A stretch of 13,209 nt of DNA, from positions 1-13,209 of the forward strand of contig JACRTZ010000071.1 of the NCBI GenBank assembly GCA_014304965.1. Direction: 5' to 3'. The stretch's first letter is position 1. The number at the start of each line of letters is the position of its first letter. This DNA is from Vulcanimicrobiota bacterium. GTDB lineage: Bacteria; Vulcanimicrobiota; Vulcanimicrobiia; Vulcanimicrobiales; Vulcanimicrobiaceae. Below the pieces are notes generated by a model, which had not been told where the DNA came from, made no database searches, and saw only the letters and a program-made list of their open reading frames with translations. The position numbers and the translations under genes were made by a program. This document shows, piece by piece, positions 5,927-13,209 of this stretch.

Positions 5927-6418
5927 GTGCCGCAAGAGTATTCGTTCGACGTCGTTTCGAAAGTGGACGATCAGGAACTCGATAACGCGCTGAACCAGGC
6001 GCGTAAAGAAATCGCGGGACGTTTTGACTTCAAGAATACGAAGACGACGATCGAGCTTGCGGGCTCGACGATTACGATCGTGAGCGACGACGAGTTGAAG
6101 ATGAGAAACGTACTCGACATCGTGCAAGGGAAGGCGACGAAACGCGGGATTTCACTCAAGGCGTTCGAGTACGGAAAGGTCGAGCCGGCCTCGCAAGGCT
6201 CGTTTCGGCAAACGGTCACCGTCAAGAGCGGTATTCCCAAAGACAAGTCGCGGGCGTTGATCGACGCGATCAAGGCCGCCAAGGTGAAGGCCGGCGTGCA
6301 GTACCAGGACGAGCAACTGCGCGTTTCGAGCAAAGCCAAGGACGAGCTGCAGAAGGTTCAGGAGATCCTGCGCGGGCTCGACTACGAGCTGCCCCTGCAG
6401 TTCGTGAACTACCGTTAG
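5927..6418 (+). CDS. yajQ: YajQ family nucleotide/c-di-GMP-binding protein
   Basis: A 163-residue protein, full length for the YajQ (DUF520) family. Diagnostic stretches are SFDVVSKVDDQELDNALNQA (6-25), KEIAGRFDFKNTKTTIEL (27-44), FRQTVTVKSGIPKDKSR (93-109), LIDAIKAAKVKAGVQYQDEQ (111-130) and LRVSSKAKDELQ (131-142). The fold is two ferredoxin-like halves, and the protein is cytosolic. In Xanthomonas a homologue binds cyclic di-GMP and a transcription factor; E. coli YajQ binds nucleotides and RNA. The role in this organism cannot be read from the sequence. It starts with GTG at 5927, preceded by GGAG (5918-5921) at 5 bases. Position between the rodZ-like gene and rimO, with gaps of 11 and 4 bases, indicates one transcript. 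Confidence 0.95.
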   Translation: MPQEYSFDVVSKVDDQELDNALNQARKEIAGRFDFKNTKTTIELAGSTITIVSDDELKMRNVLDIVQGKATKRGISLKAFEYGKVEPASQGSFRQTVTVKSGIPKDKSRALIDAIKAAKVKAGVQYQDEQLRVSSKAKDELQKVQEILRGLDYELPLQFVNYR

Positions 6419-6422
6419 CGGA

Positions 6423-7877
6423 GTGCGGAAGGCGCCGAGCCGCGAGGTGGAGCCTTCGGCGCGCGCCGAACGGTTGAAGGCTTTGTCTACCTTGCCGTTG
6501 CGCGTCTCGTTCGTGAGCTTGGGGTGCGCCAAGAACCTCGTGGATTCCGAGGTGATGATTGCGACGCTCGCGCGTGCCGGCTGGGAACCCACCCCCGATG
6601 CCGCCGTGGCCGACGCCGTCGTGATCAACACGTGCGCCTTCATCGATCCCGCCAAGGCCGAATCCACTGAGGTCATTCTCGAGCATGCGGCGGCAAAGCG
6701 ACCGGGCCAACGCTTGATCGTCGCCGGCTGCCTCTCGCAGCGCTACGGGGAGCAACTTCGCTCGCTCATCCCCGAAATCGACGGGATCGTCGGCACGGGC
6801 GCGCATTCCGAAATCGATGAAATCCTCGCGGAAGCGCGCGCGGGTTTGTCCCCGGTGCGGTTACACACGGTCGCCGAGCCCGAACACGACTTCCTGCCCC
6901 GCCTCGTCACGACGCCGCGCGCGACTGCGTATCTCAAGGTCGCCGAAGGCTGCGATCATCCGTGCACGTTTTGCATCATTCCGCAACTGCGGGGAGCGTT
7001 TCGCAGCCGCAGCCGCGAGTCGCTGACGAACGAGGCGCGCGCGCTCGCAGCCGGCGGAGCCAAAGAACTGATCTTGATCGCGCAAGATACGTCCATGTAC
7101 GGCCGCGATCGGGGCGTGCGGCGCGGCGGGCTCGTACCGCTGCTCGAGGATCTGCACGAGATCGACGGCGTCGAGTGGCTTCGCCTGCTCTATCTGTATC
7201 CGGCGACGCTCGATACCGAAACGATCGACGCGATCGCGCAATTGCCCAAAGTCTGCAAGTACGTAGACATGCCGCTGCAGCACGCGCATCCCGAGGTGCT
7301 TCGCGCGATGAAACGCCCTTCCAACGGCGAGCGTTACCTCGAAATCCTCGAGGAATTCCGCCGGCGCGTACCGGGAATTACGATTCGCTCGACCTTCATC
7401 GTCGGTTTTCCGGGCGAGCGCGAAGAGCACGTCGCTTACTTAGAAGCGTGGCTCGGTCGCGCCGAACTCGACCGGGTCGGATTCTTCGGCTACAGCCGCG
7501 AGGAGGGTACGCCCTCCGCCGAACTCGGCGAACAGGTTCCCGCCCGCGAGATTCGCAAGCGTCTCGTGCGCCTGCGCGAAGCGCAGCGGGTTGCCTCGGA
7601 GCGTGCGCGCTCCCGGCGGCTCGGACGAACCGAGCGCGTGCTGGTAGAAGCGCGCCGCGCTTTGCGGCGCAGCGAGCCCGCCTACGCAGCCTTCGGCGCA
7701 GGACCCGTCTTCGTCGGACGTTCCCAGGCAGAAGCGCCGGGCGTGGACGGCAACGTGTTTTTCACCGGCGACGCGCAGGTCGGCGAATTCGCGAACGTCA
7801 CGTTGCAGGGCGCCTCGGCGTTCGATTCGTGGGGAACGGCCGGGGAACGGCTCGAATTGGAAGCGGCCGGTGTCTGA
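6423..7877 (+). CDS. rimO: Ribosomal protein uS12 methylthiotransferase RimO
   Basis: A 484-residue radical SAM methylthiotransferase that modifies the conserved aspartate of ribosomal protein uS12. The N-terminal UPF0004 domain carries the three ligands of the auxiliary cluster: C35 (VSLGCAKNLVDSE), C71 (INTCAF) and C103 (AGCLSQR). The SAM cluster motif is C177-xxx-C181-xx-C184 (EGCDHPCTFC). MPLQHAHPEVLRAMKRP (283-299) is the family signature, and the TRAM domain covers about 400-470. VSLGCAKNLVDSE and MPLQH separate it from MiaB and MtaB. The start is uncertain: GTG at 6423 gives about 26 residues before the usual family start, and the nearby GGAG overlaps it. TTG codons at 6474, 6483 and 6492 would give a more normal N-terminus. 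The gene begins 4 bases after yajQ and overlaps the next gene by 8 bases. Confidence 0.94.
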   Translation: MRKAPSREVEPSARAERLKALSTLPLRVSFVSLGCAKNLVDSEVMIATLARAGWEPTPDAAVADAVVINTCAFIDPAKAESTEVILEHAAAKRPGQRLIVAGCLSQRYGEQLRSLIPEIDGIVGTGAHSEIDEILAEARAGLSPVRLHTVAEPEHDFLPRLVTTPRATAYLKVAEGCDHPCTFCIIPQLRGAFRSRSRESLTNEARALAAGGAKELILIAQDTSMYGRDRGVRRGGLVPLLEDLHEIDGVEWLRLLYLYPATLDTETIDAIAQLPKVCKYVDMPLQHAHPEVLRAMKRPSNGERYLEILEEFRRRVPGITIRSTFIVGFPGEREEHVAYLEAWLGRAELDRVGFFGYSREEGTPSAELGEQVPAREIRKRLVRLREAQRVASERARSRRLGRTERVLVEARRALRRSEPAYAAFGAGPVFVGRSQAEAPGVDGNVFFTGDAQVGEFANVTLQGASAFDSWGTAGERLELEAAGV

Positions 7878-9321
7878 CGAATTCGAACCGCGCCTGCGGC
7901 GCGTGAAGAAAGAGCCCAAGCGCGGCGCGCACTACCAGCGGTCGTACGACCTTGACGACGAGGAAGAAAAGGCGCCCCGGGAACCGCACGCGTGGCGTTC
8001 CGTGGCGCGCTACGCCGGACTCGTCGCGGTGTTCTTCGTCACGGTTTTTCTTGGCGCGCTGATGATCACGTCCATCGTGCAGCGCCGTTCGCCGACCGAA
8101 ATCTTCGCGCAGATGTTCATTCCGTCGCCGCAGAAAGTGTTCGGCAGCGACCGGCTGACGCTTTTGCTGCTCGGGCTCGACTACAATTACGACTCGCACG
8201 ACCAGCCCTATTCGAAAGGCTCGCGCACCGACACGATCATGGCCGTCGTCCTGAACTTTCCGGTCAAGGGCAACGAACGTGGTTCCATCTCGCTCGTCTC
8301 GGTGCCCCGCGACATGGCCGCCGTCTTCCCGGACGGTCACGAAGACAAGATCAACTCGGCTTACATCAACGGCAAAACGCCGCTCGACGGTGCTCGCCGG
8401 TCCGAACGCGTCGTCGCCGATTTCTTAGGAATTCGGAAATTCGATCGGTTCATCACGTTCCGGATCAACGCGGCCAAAGAGATCGTCAATGCGATCGGCG
8501 GCGTGGACGTCGTCGCCGACAGCACGATGGATTACGAGGACCATTGGGGCCACCTGAGCATTCACTTTATCGGCGGTCGCAAGTATCACATGGACGGCGA
8601 GCAGGCCGTTTCGTACAGCCGGTTTCGGCACGACGCTTGCGGCGATCCGTGCCGCATCAAGCGGCAGCAGCAAGTGATGCGCATCGTCTTGAACAAACTC
8701 TCAAACGACAAATTGAACGACATCCTGCACATCAAGCAGCTGATCGGCGTCTTACGGCGTAACGTGGAAACCGACGTGACCGACGGCGAGGCGCTCGCGA
8801 TGGCGAACGGCTTACGCAACGTAGACGTCAAAAAAGTGAAGACGCTGCAGGTGCCGTTCACCGGAGATAAGGACTTGCGCTGCTGCGGGAACGTGCTGAT
8901 CGCCGACGAGCTCGGCAAAGCAGATCTGGTCCGCAAGACCTTCATCGAACCGGCGGTCCCGCCGCCGCCTCCCGATCGCGCGGTGCTGGCCGCTATCGCG
9001 CCGTCGAGCATCCATATCGACGTGCGCAACGGCAGCGGTGCGCCGGGCGTCGCGGCGAGCATGGCCGCACTCTTGCGCAGCAAGGGGTTCATCGTGGATA
9101 ACGTGGGCGACGCGAGCAAACGCGGCTATGTTGCGACCGAAGTGCACGCGCATTCGACGACTGCCTATGCCGGCGATCGCGTGCGCAATGCGCTGCCGCT
9201 CAAGCGCGCGGTGCTGGTCGCCGAGCCGCCCGGAAACTCGCCGCGCACCGATACCGACGTGACGATTATCGTCGGCAGCGATTGGAGTGGTCCCGCTCGG
9301 GAAGCCTCCGCGGTCAAATGA
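7870..9321 (+). CDS. LytR-CpsA-Psr (LCP) family protein with LytR_C domain
   Basis: A 483-residue membrane-anchored protein. A charged cytoplasmic stretch (1-46, with DLDDEEE) precedes one membrane helix at about 47-70. The LCP catalytic domain spans about 93-275: LLLLGLDYN (98-106), RTDTIMAV (119-126), SLVSVPRD (141-148), KINSAY (160-165), FRINAAKEIVNAIGGVDV (197-214) and AVSYSRFRHD (246-255) followed by RIKRQQQ. The conserved arginines and aspartates that bind the polyprenyl pyrophosphate substrate are present. A Pro-rich break (361-369, PAVPPPPPD) leads to a LytR_C domain at about 381-470. LCP enzymes attach lipid-linked glycans to peptidoglycan outside the membrane; the polymer used here is unknown. 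Unusual cysteines are C257, C261, C338 and C339. GTG at 7870 overlaps rimO by 8 bases, and its TGA overlaps the next ATG. Confidence 0.9.
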   Translation: MSDEFEPRLRRVKKEPKRGAHYQRSYDLDDEEEKAPREPHAWRSVARYAGLVAVFFVTVFLGALMITSIVQRRSPTEIFAQMFIPSPQKVFGSDRLTLLLLGLDYNYDSHDQPYSKGSRTDTIMAVVLNFPVKGNERGSISLVSVPRDMAAVFPDGHEDKINSAYINGKTPLDGARRSERVVADFLGIRKFDRFITFRINAAKEIVNAIGGVDVVADSTMDYEDHWGHLSIHFIGGRKYHMDGEQAVSYSRFRHDACGDPCRIKRQQQVMRIVLNKLSNDKLNDILHIKQLIGVLRRNVETDVTDGEALAMANGLRNVDVKKVKTLQVPFTGDKDLRCCGNVLIADELGKADLVRKTFIEPAVPPPPPDRAVLAAIAPSSIHIDVRNGSGAPGVAASMAALLRSKGFIVDNVGDASKRGYVATEVHAHSTTAYAGDRVRNALPLKRAVLVAEPPGNSPRTDTDVTIIVGSDWSGPAREASAVK

Positions 9322-10133
9322 ACGGGGGCCTCAAGGGCCTGTTGACTGCCGCCGTGTTGGCGGCGGTCGGAGTCGGACTATACAAGCTCCAGGTGCACGG
9401 CCAGCCGCTTCCGGCGATCGTTCCGCGCACGGGCGATGCGCACCGTGAGGTCTCGAGTGCTCTGGACGCGCGCATCGGACGCTTTCTCGACGATCGAAGG
9501 GCCCCGGCGAACAGCGCCGTCAAACTGGTCGCACTGACGTTCGACGACGGACCCTATCCGGTCGAGACGCCGCTGCTGCTCGACGTGCTAGCGGATCTTC
9601 ACGTGCGCGCCACGTTCTTTTTGGTCGGCGACAGCGCCGAACTTTTTCCGCGCCTGGCCGAGCGCATCGCGCGCGACGGCCACGAACTCGCGAACCACAC
9701 GCTTACTCATCCGGCGCACTTCGAATCCCTCGACGCCGCCGGCGTGGCGGCGGAGCTCGACGGGGCCGCGCGGGTTCTCGAACGCTTTTCCGACGACCCG
9801 GGCATTCGCACGCTGATGCGGCCGCCGCACGGCCGTTACACCGAATATACCGTTCGGGCCGCCCAGCGCGCCGGCTATCATTTCATCCTTTGGAACGACG
9901 ATCCGGGGGACTGGCGGGCGACGACGGGTAGCCGATTAGCTCGCCACGTCGAGACCTATGCGAGTGCCCCGGACATCATTCTATTGCATAGCGGTAAAAT
10001 CGCGACGATCGACATGCTGCCCGAAGTCGTGGGCCGTTTCCGGAAGGCCGGGTTTCAGTTCGTGACCGTGAGCGACCTGATGGCGCGCGTCTCACTCGGG
10101 GTCATCGAGCATCCGGCGAAGACGCCATTATGA
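9318..10133 (+). CDS. Polysaccharide deacetylase, NodB domain (PgdA/CDA-like)
   Basis: A 271-residue membrane-anchored or secreted protein with a hydrophobic segment at about 7-22. The NodB homology domain covers about 68-255, with TFDDGP (74-79; base D76 and metal ligand D77), HTLTH (127-131; metal ligands H127 and H131), RPPHGRYT (168-175), DPGDW (195-199) and LLHSG (222-226; catalytic H224). All five motif positions are filled. Changes from the common forms are His for Tyr in motif 3 and Ser for Asp after the motif 5 His. The family removes acetyl groups from peptidoglycan amino sugars or similar N-acetylated glycans with a divalent metal. The substrate is not readable, though the adjacent LCP gene favours a wall polymer. 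ATG at 9318 is chosen because it overlaps the upstream TGA (ATGA) and begins the hydrophobic anchor; an earlier TTG at 9282 is less likely. Confidence 0.9.
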   Translation: MNGGLKGLLTAAVLAAVGVGLYKLQVHGQPLPAIVPRTGDAHREVSSALDARIGRFLDDRRAPANSAVKLVALTFDDGPYPVETPLLLDVLADLHVRATFFLVGDSAELFPRLAERIARDGHELANHTLTHPAHFESLDAAGVAAELDGAARVLERFSDDPGIRTLMRPPHGRYTEYTVRAAQRAGYHFILWNDDPGDWRATTGSRLARHVETYASAPDIILLHSGKIATIDMLPEVVGRFRKAGFQFVTVSDLMARVSLGVIEHPAKTPL

Positions 10134-11677
10134 GCCGGCGGTCGGACTTTCTCGAACGGATGGTGCTCACGTTGCGCGACGCGCGCGAATCGCACGACGT
10201 GCTCGCCATCGTCGCTCGCGGGCTCGGCTTCGAATTTTCGCGCCCGTGCGCGGCCTACGAATTGCGCGACGGCACGTTCCGTCCGGTGGTCGCAAGCGAG
10301 GTCGTGGCCGAGCGCGAGCCGATCGCGGCATCCGCGCTCGACGTGGAGGCGTTGCGGATGCGCGGGGTCCTGCGCTGGGAGGGCCAAGACCTCGTCGCCG
10401 TCGGCGCCGAAGGGGGATTGCCGGCCATCTTCGCGCTCGAGGGTGCGCGCGAAGCGCTGTCGGACGACGACCTCAAATTTCTGCGTGCCGTCGGCGCGCA
10501 CGCGGCGCTCGCGCTGACGACGGCCTTGTCGTTCGAGCAACTCCGCCGGTATGCGGCGGAAGGCGCGGCGCTCACCGAGGCCGCGCGCACGATTCTCGGC
10601 TTCACCGAACTCGCGCCGCTTGCCGACGCGTTGTGTAAACTCGCGTTGCGCCTCGTTCACGCCGAGCGCGCATACGTCTACGGCCGCGACGCAAACGATC
10701 TCAAACGGATCGGCGGCGCGACGACGCCGGCGCGGCGCCCCACGTTGCCGGCGACATTGCCGTCGGACTTGGCCGAAGCGGCGGCCGCGCTGCGGACGGC
10801 TGCCGGGAACTCGCACGTCCACGCCACGCCGATGCTCTTGCCCGGGGCGGACGACGTCGAGCACGGGGGGCTGCTCGTCACGCAGCGCCGGCGGCCATTC
10901 GAAAAAGCGGAACTCAAATTGCTGGAGTCGCTGGTCGCGCTCGCGGCGCTCGCGATCCGGAACATCGAACTGTACGCGCAGACCGTTCGCGCAAATCGCG
11001 CGCTTGGCGAAAGCAACGCGTTCAAAGACGATTTAATGGCGATGTTCGCGCACGATTTCAAAGGCCCGCTGACCGTCATCTCGGGCTTTTGCGAGTTGCT
11101 GCTCGAACCGGGCGACGCGACCCCCGAGGAAGTGCGCCGCAACCTGCTCACGATCATGGAACAGAGCCGGCGGCTCGCAAAGTTGTCCGAGGATGCGCTC
11201 GCTCTGGCGGCAACGCAGAGCGCCGGGTTTTCGCTGCAGCGGCGCCGCCAAGATCTCGTCGCCTTCGTTGAAGATGCGATCCGTCTGATCGACGGCGGCA
11301 ATCGCATTTCGCTCGAGGCCGAGACGCGGCCGCTCAACGTGCCGTTCGATCGCGCCCGCCTGCGCCATGCAGTGGACAACGTGCTGGCCAACGCGCTCAA
11401 GTATTCGCAAGAGCGCGTCGAGGTGCGCGTGCGGCGCGAAGCCGATGCGGCGACGATCGCGGTCGCGGATCGCGGCATCGGCGTGCCGAAGGCCGACCTG
11501 ACCAAGATTTTCGAGCGCTTCGGACGCGCGTCCAATGCGCGGTCGCGCGCATTTAGCGGCAGCGGCGTAGGGCTGTATATCGCGAAGAAGATCGTCGAGG
11601 TGCACGGCGGTTCCCTGACCGTCGCCTCGCGCGAGGGTGACGGCAGTACGTTCACGACCGCCTTGCCGTTAAAGTGA
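10130..11677 (+). CDS. Soluble GAF-domain sensor histidine kinase
   Basis: A 515-residue kinase without a membrane helix, so probably cytosolic. Residues of about 10-135 and 145-285 each look like a divergent GAF domain, ending in a helix that connects to the kinase (QTVRANRALGESNAFKDDLM). The HisKA motif MFAHDFKGPLTVISGF (305-320) holds the phosphorylated H308. The ATPase domain shows the N box DNVLANALKYS (416-426; N417, N421), the G1 box DRGIGVP (447-453), the F box IFERFGRA (460-467) and the G2 box GSGVGLYIAKKI (477-488). All catalytic boxes are intact. The ligand of the GAF domains is unknown, and I see no haem- or chromophore-specific motif. No response regulator is encoded alongside, so it is an orphan in this window. 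ATG at 10130 overlaps the deacetylase stop (ATGA), which ties its expression to the LCP and deacetylase genes. Confidence 0.9.
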   Translation: MSRRSDFLERMVLTLRDARESHDVLAIVARGLGFEFSRPCAAYELRDGTFRPVVASEVVAEREPIAASALDVEALRMRGVLRWEGQDLVAVGAEGGLPAIFALEGAREALSDDDLKFLRAVGAHAALALTTALSFEQLRRYAAEGAALTEAARTILGFTELAPLADALCKLALRLVHAERAYVYGRDANDLKRIGGATTPARRPTLPATLPSDLAEAAAALRTAAGNSHVHATPMLLPGADDVEHGGLLVTQRRRPFEKAELKLLESLVALAALAIRNIELYAQTVRANRALGESNAFKDDLMAMFAHDFKGPLTVISGFCELLLEPGDATPEEVRRNLLTIMEQSRRLAKLSEDALALAATQSAGFSLQRRRQDLVAFVEDAIRLIDGGNRISLEAETRPLNVPFDRARLRHAVDNVLANALKYSQERVEVRVRREADAATIAVADRGIGVPKADLTKIFERFGRASNARSRAFSGSGVGLYIAKKIVEVHGGSLTVASREGDGSTFTTALPLK

Positions 11678-11720
11678 GGGAGCAGAAACTTCAGCCCGGG
11701 AAGAACGGTTAAACTCTGGT
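11678..11720 (+). promoter_or_regulatory. Gap before secA with a -10-like element, possible leaderless start
   Basis: This 43-base gap holds no inverted repeat with a T-run, so no terminator for the preceding operon is seen. TAAACT (11710-11715) matches the -10 consensus at 4 of 6 positions and lies 5 bases before the secA ATG. No convincing -35 hexamer is found at 16-18 bases. The purine-rich GGGAAG at 11698-11703 is 17 bases from the ATG, too far for a normal Shine-Dalgarno site. A leaderless secA transcript or read-through from upstream are both possible. Confidence 0.3.
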
Positions 11721-13209
11721 ATGGCCTTTCTCAAAGCGATTTTTGACGGAAACGAGCGCGAGCTAGCGCGCCTGAGGCGGACCGTCGAGGCGACCAACGC
11801 CTTCGAGCCGGCCATCGCCGCCCTTTCCGACGAGGAACTGCAGGCCAAGACCCCCGAGTTCAGGGGCCGCCTCGAGGCGGGCGAGTCGCTCGAGGCATTG
11901 CTGCCCGAGGTCTTTGCGGTCTGCCGTGAGGCGGGCAAGCGGGTGCTCGGGATGCGGCACTTCGACGTCCAGATCATGGGCGGACACGTGCTCCACGAGG
12001 GCAAGGTCGCCGAGATGAAGACGGGCGAGGGCAAAACGCTCGTCGCGACCTTGGCCGCCTACGCGAACGCGCTGCTGCGACGCGGCGTGCACGTCGTCAC
12101 CGTTAACGATTACCTCGCCCGTCGCGACGCGGAATGGATGGGGCCGCTGTACGCCTTCCTCGGCGTGTCGGTCGGCATCATTCAGCACGATCTCGACTCG
12201 GTCGCTCGTCGCGCGGCCTACGAATCCGACATCACCTACGTCACGAATAACGAAGTCGGGTTCGACTACCTGCGCGACAACATGGCCTGGCAACTCGAAG
12301 ACATGGTGCAGCGCGCGCTGCATTTCGCGATCGTCGACGAGGTGGATTCGATCCTCATCGACGAGGCGCGGACGCCGCTCATTATCAGCGGTCAAGGTCA
12401 AGAAGCGACCGAACTGTACGGCAAGTTTGCGAAGATCGTGCCGCGTCTGCAAAAGGGCGTAGATTTTACGGTCGACGAGAAAGCCCACGCCGTTCCGATT
12501 ACGGAAAAGGGCGTCGCGAAGGTCGAGAAGATGCTCGGCGTCGGCAACTTGTACGACCAGCGTAACCTCGAACTCACCCACCAGCTCAACGCCGCGCTCA
12601 AGGCCTGGAACCTCTTCCATAACGATCAGCAATACATCGTCAAGGAGGGCGAGGTCGTCATCGTTGACGAGTTCACCGGCCGGCTGATGTACGGGCGCCG
12701 ATATTCGGACGGCATCCATCAAGCGATCGAAGCGAAAGAAGGCCTCAACGTCCGAAGCGAGGACCAGACGCTCGCGACGATCACGTTTCAGAACTATTTT
12801 CGCCTGTACGGCAAACTCGCCGGGATGACCGGCACAGCGAAGACCGAGGAGCGCGAGTTTCGCGACATTTACGGTCTCGACGTCGTCGTGCTGCCGACGA
12901 ACCAGGCGGTCGCGCGCGCCGATCAAGCCGATATCATCTACAAGAGCGAGGACGCTAAATTCGAGGCCGTCGTGGACGAGATCGTCCGCGAGCACGAACG
13001 GGGCCGCCCCGTCCTCGTCGGCACCCGCTCGATCGACAAGAGCGAAAATCTCGCGATGCGCTTGCGCCGGCGCGGCGTCGAGTGCAACGTGCTCAACGCG
13101 AAATATCACGAACAGGAAGCGCAGATCATCAAGGATGCCGGATTGCGCGCTCAGGTGACGATCGCGACCAACATGGCGGGCCGCGGCGTGGACATCAAAC
13201 TCGGTGAGG
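11721..13209 (+). CDS. secA: Protein translocase ATPase SecA (5' part, truncated by window end)
   Basis: The first 496 codons of SecA are present and the frame is open at the right end. SecA is the motor that pushes preproteins through SecYEG. Motifs seen: the N-terminal helix (MAFLKAIFDGNERELARLRR), FDVQIMGG (81-88), Walker A MKTGEGKT (99-106), VNDYLARRDAEWM (128-140), TNNEVGFDYLRDNM (175-188), Walker B with IVDEVDSILIDEARTPLIIS (204-223), the preprotein cross-linking domain beginning about 225, DEFTGRLMYGRRYSDG (316-331), LAGMTGTAKTE (366-376), and the start of nucleotide-binding domain 2 through NMAGRGVDIKLGE (484-496). GRGVDI replaces the more common GRGTDI. The scaffold, wing and C-terminal domains lie beyond the window. 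ATG at 11721 matches the usual SecA N-terminus; no Shine-Dalgarno sequence is visible. Confidence 0.97.
   Translation, partial: MAFLKAIFDGNERELARLRRTVEATNAFEPAIAALSDEELQAKTPEFRGRLEAGESLEALLPEVFAVCREAGKRVLGMRHFDVQIMGGHVLHEGKVAEMKTGEGKTLVATLAAYANALLRRGVHVVTVNDYLARRDAEWMGPLYAFLGVSVGIIQHDLDSVARRAAYESDITYVTNNEVGFDYLRDNMAWQLEDMVQRALHFAIVDEVDSILIDEARTPLIISGQGQEATELYGKFAKIVPRLQKGVDFTVDEKAHAVPITEKGVAKVEKMLGVGNLYDQRNLELTHQLNAALKAWNLFHNDQQYIVKEGEVVIVDEFTGRLMYGRRYSDGIHQAIEAKEGLNVRSEDQTLATITFQNYFRLYGKLAGMTGTAKTEEREFRDIYGLDVVVLPTNQAVARADQADIIYKSEDAKFEAVVDEIVREHERGRPVLVGTRSIDKSENLAMRLRRRGVECNVLNAKYHEQEAQIIKDAGLRAQVTIATNMAGRGVDIKLGE

Noticed and set aside
10130..11677. Histidine kinase as a DosS/DosT-type partner of the DosR-like box at 854-865
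   Set aside because: DosS has a HisKA_3 domain and haem-binding GAF. This kinase has the classic HDFKGPL HisKA motif and no visible haem ligand motif, so it would be expected to pair with an OmpR-type regulator.
11763..13109. 448-codon - strand frame across secA
   Set aside because: It is the antisense shadow of a well-conserved SecA coding region. The length comes from codon bias, and the protein looks like nothing known.
1..13209. CRISPR array, insertion sequence, prophage, tRNA or rRNA
   Set aside because: No regularly spaced repeats, transposase or phage-type motifs, or recognisable RNA gene were seen. Almost every base is in a conserved protein gene.

Overview
The window is dense, high-G+C bacterial chromosome. 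It holds twelve protein genes, two of them cut by the window ends, and no gap above about 80 bases. I see no tRNA, rRNA, CRISPR array, insertion sequence or phage gene. The gene set (FtsK, futalosine-route menaquinone synthesis, MnmA, a RodZ-like protein, YajQ, RimO, an LCP-family enzyme, a NodB-type deacetylase, SecA) and the ftsK/rodZ/rimO neighbourhood suggest a free-living Terrabacteria-type organism. My best guess is something near Candidatus Eremiobacterota (WPS-2). That placement is inference from gene order and protein style, not from a marker gene.

Layout. Bases 1-149 are the 3' end of ftsK. Bases 209-850 encode an exported protein of unknown function. Bases 926-3997 form a tight + strand operon, mqnE-mqnA-mqnC, covering three of the four early futalosine-pathway steps (MqnA: chorismate dehydratase; MqnE: aminofutalosine synthase; MqnC: cyclic dehypoxanthinyl futalosine synthase). 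The nucleosidase MqnB and the lyase MqnD are not here and would have to be elsewhere. The leader of this operon (851-925) carries two adjacent palindromes. One has a core identical to that of DosR/NarL-type operators. The end of mqnE contains a strong stem-loop just before mqnA.

mnmA (5094 to 4009, - strand) converges on mqnC with only 11 bases between the stops. It diverges from a rodZ-like gene across 41 bases. A good promoter for mnmA lies in that gap and would start the transcript at or next to the ATG, so mnmA is probably leaderless. From 5136 to 11677 five tightly spaced or overlapping junctions link rodZ-like, yajQ, rimO, an LCP-family gene, a polysaccharide deacetylase and a GAF-type histidine kinase. 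This looks like one translationally coupled operon that mixes envelope/shape functions with ribosomal protein modification and a soluble sensor kinase. secA starts 43 bases further on and runs off the right end.

Most of this is conserved housekeeping content, and I found no clear new defence or mobile system. The most interesting points are the regulatory palindromes before mqnE, the hairpins inside the mqnE tail, the leaderless pattern at operon starts, extra cysteines in the LCP protein, and the coupling of a soluble kinase to wall-modifying enzymes.
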